Origin: JBGAQP01 sp044220635
GTDB taxonomy: Bacteria > Pseudomonadota > Gammaproteobacteria > Burkholderiales > Usitatibacteraceae
Length of the DNA stretch: 64,000 nucleotides
NCBI GenBank assembly: GCA_044220635.1
Contig: JBGAQP010000018.1
Span: 11,449 to 75,448 of the forward strand
Direction: 5' to 3'
Shown here: positions 55,491 through 62,180 of the stretch, in pieces
Numbering within the stretch: position 1 is the first letter of the stretch
Layout of the letters: every line of letters starts with the position of its first letter
Notes under the pieces: generated by a model
Told to the model about the DNA's origin: nothing
Seen by the model: the letters and a program-made list of their open reading frames with translations, nothing else
The model's database searches: none
Made by a program: the position numbers and the translations under genes

Positions 55491-56458
55491 CCAAGCCCAC
55501 CCCCGAGTTCGAGCTCATCGCGCGCCACTTCGCCCGCCCCGCCGCCAACGCCGTCCTCGGCGTGGGCGACGATTGCGCCCTCGTCGACGTCTCCAACGGC
55601 ATGGACCTCGCGGTCTCGACCGACACGATGGTCTCGGGAACGCATTTCTTCCCGGACGTCGATCCCGAGTCGCTCGGCCACAAGGCGCTCGCCGTGAACC
55701 TCTCGGACATGGCCGCCATGGGCGCGATGCCCTACTGGGCGATGCTCGCGCTCACCATCCCCGAGGTGAACCACGACTGGCTGGGGAAGTTCGCCAAGGG
55801 CTTCTTCGACCTCGCGGAGGAGTACGAGGTCTCGCTCATCGGCGGCGACACCACGCGCGGGCCGCTCGCGCTCACGGTGACGATCATGGGCGAGGTGCCC
55901 GCGGGCGCGGCGCTGCGGCGCAGCGGGGCGAAGGCGGGCAACGACGTGTGGGTGTCGGGCCGGATCGGGGACGCGGCGCTCGCGGTCGCGCACCGCCACG
56001 GCTGGCTCGAGCTCGACCCGGCCGACCGGGACGAGGCGCTGATGCGCCTCTACGAGCCCACGCCGCGCGTGAACCTCGGCCAGGCGTTGCGCGGGCTCGC
56101 GACGAGCGCGGTCGACATCTCCGACGGCCTGCTCGCGGACCTCGGCCACATCTGCCAGCTCTCGGGGGTGGGCGCCACGGTCGAGCTCGCCGCGGTGCCC
56201 CTGTCGCCGATCGGCGCGAAGCACGTGGGCTCGAGGGCGGGGCTCGAGGCGATCGTGGCCGGCGGCGACGACTACGAGCTGTGCTTCACGGCGCCGGTCA
56301 ACGCCCGCGAGAGCATCGACGACCTCACGGACATGCTCGGCATCCCCCTCGCGCGCATCGGCCAGGTGAAGAAGGGCCGGGGCGTGAGCCTTCTCGGCCC
56401 CGAGGGCAAGCCCGTCAAGATCGATGGCCGCGGATTCGACCACTTCTCGCCTTCCTGA
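55487..56458 (+). CDS. thiL: Thiamine-monophosphate kinase
   Basis: ThiL phosphorylates thiamine monophosphate to the active cofactor. The 323-residue product has FELIARHFARP, VGVGDDCALVDV, STDTMVSGTHFFPDVDPESLGHKAL in separate motif parts, NLSDMAAMGA, IGGDTTRGP and AVDISDGLLADLGH with metal-binding Asp residues, and AGGDDYELCFT. It starts in the nusB stop and its 3' end overlaps pgpA by 35 bases. Confidence 0.96.
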   Translation: MTKPTPEFELIARHFARPAANAVLGVGDDCALVDVSNGMDLAVSTDTMVSGTHFFPDVDPESLGHKALAVNLSDMAAMGAMPYWAMLALTIPEVNHDWLGKFAKGFFDLAEEYEVSLIGGDTTRGPLALTVTIMGEVPAGAALRRSGAKAGNDVWVSGRIGDAALAVAHRHGWLELDPADRDEALMRLYEPTPRVNLGQALRGLATSAVDISDGLLADLGHICQLSGVGATVELAAVPLSPIGAKHVGSRAGLEAIVAGGDDYELCFTAPVNARESIDDLTDMLGIPLARIGQVKKGRGVSLLGPEGKPVKIDGRGFDHFSPS

Positions 56459-56945
56459 CGCGCGCTTCCTCGTGGCGCACCCCGCGCATTTCATCGCGCT
56501 GGGATTCGGCGCCGGCCTCGCGCCCCGCGCGCCCGGCACCGCCGGGACCTTCGCGGCCCTCGCCCTCTACTGGGCGCTCGCCGCCGTGATGCCGCCGCTT
56601 GCGGTCGCCTTCCTCGCGATCCCGCTCTTCTTCCTCGGGGTCTGGGCCTGCGGGATCACCGGGCGCCACCTCGGGACGGCCGACCCGGGCGCGATCGTCT
56701 GGGACGAGATCGTCGCCTTCCTGCCGCTGGCCGCGCTCGCATCCGCGAGCTTCGGGCTGCAACTGCTCGCGCTCGCGCTCTTCCGCCTCTTCGACGTCTG
56801 GAAGCCCTTCCCGATCCGCGAGATGGAGCGCCGCCTGAAGGGCGGGCTCGGCGTCATGGCCGACGACCTCGCCGCGGCCTGCTACGCCTACCTCGCCTTC
56901 ATCGCCATCGTGGCGCTCGCCCACCGCGCGGGCGGCCTCGCGTGA
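56424..56945 (+). CDS. pgpA: Phosphatidylglycerophosphatase A
   Basis: PgpA dephosphorylates phosphatidylglycerol phosphate in the inner membrane. The 173-residue product has GFGAGLAPRAPGTAGTFAAL, the conserved acidic motif AIVWDEIVAFLPL, FRLFDVWKPFPIR and GLGVMADDLAAACYA, plus hydrophobic helices. ATG 56424 lies within thiL in another frame; this overlap is common for thiL-pgpA. Its stop overlaps the GTG of the next gene. Confidence 0.94.
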   Translation: MAADSTTSRLPDARFLVAHPAHFIALGFGAGLAPRAPGTAGTFAALALYWALAAVMPPLAVAFLAIPLFFLGVWACGITGRHLGTADPGAIVWDEIVAFLPLAALASASFGLQLLALALFRLFDVWKPFPIREMERRLKGGLGVMADDLAAACYAYLAFIAIVALAHRAGGLA

Positions 56946-57694
56946 AGGGCGACTGGCCCTATCCGTCGATCGTCGCCCACCGCGGCGGCGGGCGCCTCGC
57001 GCCGGAGAACACGCTCGCCGCGATCCGCGCCGGCCAGTCCCTGGGCTATCGCATGCACGAGTTCGACGTGAAGCTCTCGCGCGACGGGGTGGCGTTCCTG
57101 CTCCACGACACGACGCTCGAGCGCACGACCGACGGGCACGGCCCGGCGGCGGCGCGGACCTGGGAAGAGCTCGCCCGCCTCGACGCGGGAACATGGCACT
57201 CCGAGGCCTTCCGCGGGGAGCCGCCCCCCCGGTTCGAGGCGGCCGCGCAGCTGCTGATCGCCCGAGGGACGCTCGCCAACATCGAGATCAAGCCGAGCCC
57301 CGGGCGCGAGGCCGAGACCGGCGATCGCGTGGCGCGGCTCGCCGACGGGCTCTGGGCGCAGGCGAGCGTGCCGCCGCTGCTTTCGTCGTTCTCGTTCGAG
57401 GCGCTGATGGCCGCCAAGGCCGCGGTGCCGCGGCTTCCCCGCGGATTCATCACCTCGAAGCTCGCGCCCGACGATCGCGAGCGGCTCGCCGCCCTCGGGG
57501 CGGTGTCCCTGCACACGAACCACCGCCGGGTCGCTCGGCACGAGGTCGAGCGGCTGCGCGAGGAGGGCTACCGGGTCCTGCTCTACACCGTCGACGAGCC
57601 CGAGCGCGCCGAGGCCCTGTTCGGGTGGGGCGCGGACGGGATCTTCACGGACAATCTCGAGGTCTTCGCGGGGCGCTTCCCGGACCGGATCTGA
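56942..57694 (+). CDS. ugpQ: Glycerophosphodiester phosphodiesterase, cytosolic (UgpQ) type
   Basis: This enzyme hydrolyses glycerophosphodiesters to glycerol 3-phosphate and an alcohol. The 250-residue barrel has VAHRGGGRLAPENTLAAI, EFDVKLSRDGVAFLLHDTTLERTT in separate motif parts, NIEIKPS and the C-terminal VLLYTVDEPERAEALFGWGAD. The catalytic His pair and metal-binding Glu/Asp are in place, and there is no signal peptide. GTG 56942 overlaps the pgpA stop (GTGA), linking two phospholipid genes. Confidence 0.93.
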   Translation: MKGDWPYPSIVAHRGGGRLAPENTLAAIRAGQSLGYRMHEFDVKLSRDGVAFLLHDTTLERTTDGHGPAAARTWEELARLDAGTWHSEAFRGEPPPRFEAAAQLLIARGTLANIEIKPSPGREAETGDRVARLADGLWAQASVPPLLSSFSFEALMAAKAAVPRLPRGFITSKLAPDDRERLAALGAVSLHTNHRRVARHEVERLREEGYRVLLYTVDEPERAEALFGWGADGIFTDNLEVFAGRFPDRI

Positions 57695-57770
57695 CGCGGG
57701 GAGGGCCGCCGGATTTTCCAAGGGCGTCAGTCCTTTCCGCGGGCTTCCTCAGGCCCCGTTTCAGGAACGC

Positions 57771-57800
57771 TTGCCAAGTGCCTGATTCACGGCCTAGTAT
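57771..57800 (+). promoter_or_regulatory. Candidate promoter before the ParA-like gene
   Basis: TTGCCA (57771-57776) and TAGTAT (57795-57800) are 18 bases apart. The -10 overlaps the first possible ATG (57799), so if the promoter is real translation must start at a later codon such as GTG 57874. Confidence 0.4.
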
Positions 57801-58695
57801 GGCTTCAGCCGCCCAAGAACAAGAAGGTCAGGAGGGGCGGCAACCCGGGACCAGCAAGAACGGATCGGCTTCCGTGACCTGCATCGCCGTCTTCAACCAG
57901 AAGGGCGGGGTCGGCAAGACCATGACCGCGCTCAACTTGACCGCCGCGCTCGCCCGCGAGGGCTACGAGCCGCTCGCGATCGACCTCGATCCCCAGGCGC
58001 ACCTGTCGGCGATCACGGGCGCGACGGCGCCCTCGGCCGAGGCGAGCGTCTACGCCTTCTACAAGGATGCGCGGGGGCTCGCCGACCTCGCGCGCCCCGT
58101 CCGCGAGGGCTGGGAGATCATTCCGGCCCACATCGAGCTCTCGAAGGTGGACACGCAGTTCGGCAAGGGTCCCAACGTGCTCAACCGCCTTCGGGCGGGG
58201 ATCGCGCGCGAGAGCCTGAACGGGATCCGTCCCGTGGTGATCGACTGCTGCCCGCTGCTCGGGGTGCTTTCGCTGTCGGCGATCTTCGCGGCCGACCGCG
58301 TCCTCGTCCCGGTCTCCGCGGACTACCTCGCCGTGAACGGCGCCCTGCAGGTCGAGAAGACGTTGAACGCGCTGCAGCGGGTGCTCGGGCGGCGCGTCGA
58401 GCGCCGCTACGTGATCACGCGCTTCGACGGCCGGCGCAAGATGTCCTGGGACATCCTCGAGACCTTCAAGGCGCGCTTCGGCGCGGAGCTCTGCGAGGGC
58501 CGGATCTCGGAAGCCGTGGCGATCGCCGAGAGCCCCTACAACGCCCGGGACGTGTTCACCCATGCGCCCAACAGCCGCGGGGCGGCCGACTACCGGGCGC
58601 TCTTCGAGGAGCTCGAGCAGGCGGGCTTCTTCGGGGTGCGCGCCGGCGCGCGCGGGAGCTCGCCCCTCGACCTCCCGGCCTTCGCCGTCGGCTGA
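57799..58695 (+). CDS. ParA/MinD family ATPase, no ParB partner nearby
   Basis: The protein has 298 residues from ATG 57799 or 273 from GTG 57874. The deviant Walker A motif FNQKGGVGKTMTALNL, the switch AIDLDPQAHLS and VVIDCCPLLGVLSLSAIFAADRVLVPVSAD define the ParA/Soj class, which positions cargo by ATP-driven DNA binding. The first 25 residues from ATG 57799 are Gln/Gly/Ser-rich and unlike ParA starts, which supports GTG 57874, although that codon has no clear ribosome site. No parB or parS repeats are visible, so its cargo is unknown. Confidence 0.85.
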   Translation: MASAAQEQEGQEGRQPGTSKNGSASVTCIAVFNQKGGVGKTMTALNLTAALAREGYEPLAIDLDPQAHLSAITGATAPSAEASVYAFYKDARGLADLARPVREGWEIIPAHIELSKVDTQFGKGPNVLNRLRAGIARESLNGIRPVVIDCCPLLGVLSLSAIFAADRVLVPVSADYLAVNGALQVEKTLNALQRVLGRRVERRYVITRFDGRRKMSWDILETFKARFGAELCEGRISEAVAIAESPYNARDVFTHAPNSRGAADYRALFEELEQAGFFGVRAGARGSSPLDLPAFAVG

Positions 58696-58701
58696 GGGCC
58701 C

Positions 58702-58953
58702 TCAGCCTTCCGCGGGCTTCTCCGGCTCCGGAGGGGCCGGTTCGGAAGCGATCAGGGAGATCACGCCCTCGAGGTCGGAAGCCTCCGCCGGCACGGGGTC
58801 GGCGAGCAGGCGCGACTCGAGCACGGTGCAATGGTGATAGACCTGCCGCAGCTTGCGCTCCGCCTCGGCGAGGTCCCGGCCCTGGATCACGAGGTTCTCG
58901 ACGGTCGAGCCGCCGCGGGTCCGGATCCGGAACCCGTACTTGCGCATGTCCAT
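58702..58953 (-). CDS. Small conserved hypothetical protein
   Basis: The 83-residue product starts MDMRKYGFRIRTRGGSTVEN and continues with a helix AEAERKLRQVYHHCTVLESR, ending in an acidic Pro/Glu-rich tail. I recognise the pattern KYGFRIRTR...ERKLRQxYxHC as a conserved betaproteobacterial small protein, but no function is known to me. It is convergent with the ParA-like gene (6-base gap) and divergent from oxyR. The frame stays open to 59055, but that part is not typical coding sequence. Confidence 0.65.
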   Translation of the reverse strand: MDMRKYGFRIRTRGGSTVENLVIQGRDLAEAERKLRQVYHHCTVLESRLLADPVPAEASDLEGVISLIASEPAPPEPEKPAEG

Positions 58954-59047
58954 GATCGAATGGGGCCGGTTCGCCCTGGGGTCTCCTGCCGGCCGCGCCT
59001 CCCTGTTGCACAGGTTAACCCAAGGCGGGCCCGCGGGAGGAGCTCGC

Positions 59048-59077
59048 GCAATCAATTGCGGATATACTTTCGATTGC
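59048..59077 (+). promoter_or_regulatory. Candidate oxyR promoter and LysR-type operator
   Basis: TATACT (59063-59068) lies 28 bases before the oxyR ATG. It is bracketed by the inverted arms GCAATC (59048-59053) and GATTGC (59072-59077). This would suit negative autoregulation by OxyR, but the sequence does not match the full OxyR consensus. Confidence 0.35.
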
Positions 59078-59096
59078 CCATGCCAATCGGATCGCG

Positions 59097-60011
59097 ATGA
59101 CCCTCACCGAGCTGAAGTACGTCGTCGCCCTCGCGCAGGAGCGCCATTTCGGCCGCGCGGCGCGCCGGTGCTTCGTCACCCAGCCCACGCTCTCGCTCGC
59201 GCTCGCCAAGCTCGAGGACGAGCTGGGCCTCAAGCTCTTCGAGCGCAACAAGAGCGAGGTGCTCGTGACGCCGCGGGGCCAGGCGATCGTCGAGCAGGCG
59301 CGCCGCGTGCTCGACGAGGTGGGCAAGATCCCGAGCCTCGCCCGCGGGGCGCGCGACCAGCTCTCCGGGGTGCTGCGCCTGGGCGTAATCCCGACGATCG
59401 GCCCCTACCTGCTGCCCGAGCTCGTCCCGATCCTCCACAAGCGCGCGCCGCAGATGCCGCTCGCCATCGAGGAGAACCTCACGGGCCAGCTCGCGCCGAT
59501 GCTGCGCGAGGGCGAGCTCGACGTCGTCGTCGTCGCGCTGCCCTTCGCCATCCCGGGCGTGAAGACCGAGGTCGTCTACGAGGAGCCCTTCAGCGTGGTC
59601 GTGCCCGGCTCGCACCCCTGGTGCTCGCGCAAGTCGGTGAAGCCCGGGGACCTCGGCGGCGAGAACCTGCTCGTGCTCCACAGCGGCCACTGCTTCCGCG
59701 ACCAGGTGCTCGAGGCCTGCCCGGGCCAGCCGAACACGGCGCTGCCCGAGGGGCGCGCGGGCAGCTCCCTCGAGACGATCCGCAACATGGTCGCCTCGGG
59801 TCTCGGGGTCAGCGTGCTGCCCGCGAGCGCGCTCTCGCCGCGCTACGCCACGAAGCTGCTGAAGGCGGTGCCCTTCGCCGCGCCCGCGCCCTCGCGCAAG
59901 GTGGCGCTCGCCTGGCGCAGCGGCTTCGACCGTCCCGAGGCGGTCGCGGCGCTCGCCGCGGCGATCCGCTCGGTGAAGCTGCCCGCCCTCAAGATGGCGG
60001 CGCCGGCCTGA
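59097..60011 (+). CDS. oxyR: Hydrogen-peroxide-sensing LysR regulator OxyR
   Basis: OxyR activates peroxide-defence genes when two cysteines form a disulfide. The 304-residue product has the helix-turn-helix ALAQERHFGRAARRCFVTQPTLS-type N-terminus (QPTLSLALAKLEDELG), and the redox pair at Cys199 and Cys208 (GHCFRDQ then LEACPG), the same positions as in E. coli OxyR. LVLHSGHC and the C-terminal SSLETIRNMVASGLG are family features. Its 3' end overlaps the convergent tetR gene by 23 bases. No catalase or peroxiredoxin gene is adjacent. Confidence 0.95.
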   Translation: MTLTELKYVVALAQERHFGRAARRCFVTQPTLSLALAKLEDELGLKLFERNKSEVLVTPRGQAIVEQARRVLDEVGKIPSLARGARDQLSGVLRLGVIPTIGPYLLPELVPILHKRAPQMPLAIEENLTGQLAPMLREGELDVVVVALPFAIPGVKTEVVYEEPFSVVVPGSHPWCSRKSVKPGDLGGENLLVLHSGHCFRDQVLEACPGQPNTALPEGRAGSSLETIRNMVASGLGVSVLPASALSPRYATKLLKAVPFAAPAPSRKVALAWRSGFDRPEAVAALAAAIRSVKLPALKMAAPA

Positions 60012-60663
60012 GCGCCTCGCCCCGGTCCCCGGGAGCGAACAGCAGCTCCAGGTAGGTCCGCAGGTGCCGCGCCTGGCGCGCGAGCAGCGTCTTGTCGCCG
60101 AGCGTCTTGGTCATGACGAAGGCGCCCTCGCTCAGCGAGTAGAAGAGGTCCGCGAGGCTTTCCATGTCCACCGCCTGGCGCGGCGGATGGACCGCGGCGA
60201 CTTCCTCGAGCTTCGCGAGCATCACGCGCCGCCAGAGGAGGGTGGATTCGCGCAGCACCCCGATCGTGGCCGCGTCGAAGAGCTTGTTCTCGTAGATGTA
60301 CGAGGCGAAGAGGCAGCCGGGGAAGGGCTCGTCCATCGCCTCGAACTGCTCCTCGTAGAGCGCGATCAGGATCAGCACCTGCTGCAGGGGGTCCGTGGCG
60401 AGCTTCTCGGCGCGCGCGAGCGTCTCCTCGAGATGCTCGCGGTCGAGGATCGCATAGCGGTCGACGAGGGCGCGGGCGAGATCGCCCTTGCTCGCGAAGT
60501 GGTGGAAGAAGGCGCCCTTCGTGATGCCCGCGCGGCCCGCGACCGCGTCCACGGTCGTCGCGCCGAATCCATGGTCGAGGATCAGGGCTTGGGCGGCGTC
60601 GAGGATCCGCTCGCGGGTCCGGGCCGGGTCCCGGGTCTTGGGTGCATCCAGTGGGGTATCCAT
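59989..60663 (-). CDS. TetR/AcrR family transcriptional regulator
   Basis: The 224-residue product has an N-terminal TetR DNA-binding domain (ARTRERILDAAQALILDHGFGATTVDAVAGRAGITKGAFFHHFASKGDL read in parts; the recognition helix is ITKGAFFHHFASKGDL) and a helical C-terminal ligand domain containing EPFPGCLFASYIYENKL. The single Cys in PGCLFAS is at a position often seen in TetR members of the NemR/AcuR type. It is divergent from the two TPR genes, with a matching palindrome in the shared gap, so it most likely represses them and is released by a small ligand. Confidence 0.9.
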   Translation of the reverse strand: MDTPLDAPKTRDPARTRERILDAAQALILDHGFGATTVDAVAGRAGITKGAFFHHFASKGDLARALVDRYAILDREHLEETLARAEKLATDPLQQVLILIALYEEQFEAMDEPFPGCLFASYIYENKLFDAATIGVLRESTLLWRRVMLAKLEEVAAVHPPRQAVDMESLADLFYSLSEGAFVMTKTLGDKTLLARQARHLRTYLELLFAPGDRGEALRPAPPS

Positions 60664-60666
60664 AAC

Positions 60667-60680
60667 GTACCGTCAGGTAT
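60667..60680. promoter_or_regulatory. Second short inverted repeat at the tetR start, possible auxiliary operator
   Basis: The sequence TACC-GTCA-GGTA (60668-60679) is a perfect inverted repeat only 5 bases upstream of the tetR ATG. Its half-sites resemble those of the main operator (ATACC/GGTAT) but the spacing is 4 rather than 8 bases. It may contribute to tetR autorepression. Confidence 0.35.
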
Positions 60681-60734
60681 GTCCTGTCTCCATGAGTTTC
60701 AAGACACTATACATCAACAGGCATAAAAGACCAC

Positions 60735-60762
60735 TTGCAACATACCAACCGGTCGGTATAGT
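60735..60762 (+). promoter_or_regulatory. Promoter of the two-gene TPR operon with embedded TetR operator
   Basis: TTGCAA (60735-60740) and TATAGT (60757-60762) are 16 bases apart. An 18-base palindrome (60742-60759, ATACCAACC-GGTCGGTAT, one mismatch) fills the spacer and touches the -10. TetR-family operators often contain ACCGGTCGGT-like cores, so a bound TetR dimer would block RNA polymerase. Confidence 0.75.
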
Positions 60763-60788
60763 TCCGGCCTTTCAGCCGAGGAACCACC

Positions 60789-62156
60789 ATGATCCACGAC
60801 GCCCGCGGTCTCGCCATCGACCTTTCCGATCCCCAGGCCCTCGGATCCTACGAGCAGGCCCTCGCGGCCTTCCGCAGCTACCGGGGCGATCCGATCGCCC
60901 CCCTCGACGCGGCGCTCGCCATCGACCCGCGATCCGCGGCGGGGCATGTCGCCAAGGCCTTGATCCTGATGACCTTCTTCGAGCGGCGTTTCGCCGGGGA
61001 CGCCTTGGCGGTCCTCGACGCGGCGAAGGAGGTCCTCGCCAAGGCTCCGGCGCGCGAGCGCGCGCTGGCCGCGGCGGCCCGCCGGCTCGCCGAAGGCGAC
61101 TGGCACGGCGGCACCGACGCCCTCGACCGCGTGCTGGCCGACCATCCGCGGGACCTCCTCGCGCTCCAGGTCGCGCACCTCGTGGACTTCTGCCGCGGCG
61201 ACGCCCTCAACCTGCGCAATCGCGTCTCGCGCGTCCTTCCGCACTGGCCCGCGTCGGTTCCGGGACGATCGTTCGTGCTCGGAATGCACGCCTTCGGGCT
61301 CGAGGAATGCAACCAGTATCCCGAGGCCGAGGCCGCGGGGCTCGCCGCGCTCGAGGCCGCCCCCGAGGACTGCTGGGCGGTGCACGCCGTGGTCCACGTC
61401 CTCGAGATGCAGGGCCGCATCGGCGAGGGCATCGACTTCCTCGTGTCGCGCGAGGCCGACTGGGCCACGCCCGACAACGGCTTCGCCTTCCACAACTGGT
61501 GGCACCTCGCGCTGTTCCACATGGACGGCGGGAACTTCGCGCGCGCGCTCGAGCTCTACGACGCCGCGCTCGCCGGGGCCCACGGCATGGCGATGTCGCG
61601 GCTCGACGCGACCTCGCTCCTCTGGAGGCTCACGCTCGAGGGCGCGGAGGTGGGCGAGCGCTTCGAGAAGGTGGCCGATGCCTGGGAAGGCGAGCTCGAG
61701 CGCGAGGGCGGCTTCTACGCGTTCAACGATTTCCACGCGGCGCTCGCCTTCGCGGCCACCGGCCGCTCCGGGGCGATCGCGCGCCTTCGCCGCGCGCTCG
61801 AGGAGGCGGCAGGCGCGGGCATCGCGAACGGCGAGATGACGCGCGCGGTCGGCCGCGACGCCGCCGAGGCCGTGATCGCCTTCCGCGAGGGCCGCCACGC
61901 CGAGGCGGCGGAGAGGCTCGCCGCGGTGCGCGACGGCGCCTGGCGCTTCGGCGGCAGCCACGCCCAGCGCGACCTGCTCACGCTCACGCTCATCGAGGCC
62001 GCGCGCCGCGCCGGCCGCGAGCGGCTCGCCGCGCACTATGCCGCCGAGCGCATCGTCCACAAACCCCGCAGCCGCTGGGGCTGGCGCTTGCTCGAGCGCC
62101 TGCCGGATGCGAACCTGCGCCCTGCGACGGCTGCGGCGCAGCCGGCTGTGGCCTGA
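60789..62156 (+). CDS. Cytoplasmic TPR protein of TTC38 type
   Basis: The 455-residue protein has no signal peptide and is built of helical TPR-like repeats throughout; the layout (short N-terminal ALGSYEQALAAFRSYRGDP, GMHAFGLEECNQYPEAEAAG, FYAFNDFHAALAFAATGR) matches the TTC38 family known from eukaryotes and bacteria. Mid-protein it carries His199-x3-His203-x2-Glu206 and, 36 residues on, His235-x3-His239. The function of this family is not established. It is the first gene of the TetR-controlled unit; AGGAACCACC precedes ATG 60789. Confidence 0.8.
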   Translation: MIHDARGLAIDLSDPQALGSYEQALAAFRSYRGDPIAPLDAALAIDPRSAAGHVAKALILMTFFERRFAGDALAVLDAAKEVLAKAPARERALAAAARRLAEGDWHGGTDALDRVLADHPRDLLALQVAHLVDFCRGDALNLRNRVSRVLPHWPASVPGRSFVLGMHAFGLEECNQYPEAEAAGLAALEAAPEDCWAVHAVVHVLEMQGRIGEGIDFLVSREADWATPDNGFAFHNWWHLALFHMDGGNFARALELYDAALAGAHGMAMSRLDATSLLWRLTLEGAEVGERFEKVADAWEGELEREGGFYAFNDFHAALAFAATGRSGAIARLRRALEEAAGAGIANGEMTRAVGRDAAEAVIAFREGRHAEAAERLAAVRDGAWRFGGSHAQRDLLTLTLIEAARRAGRERLAAHYAAERIVHKPRSRWGWRLLERLPDANLRPATAAAQPAVA

Positions 62157-62180
62157 TTTCCCCGCGAAAGGAACCTCGCC

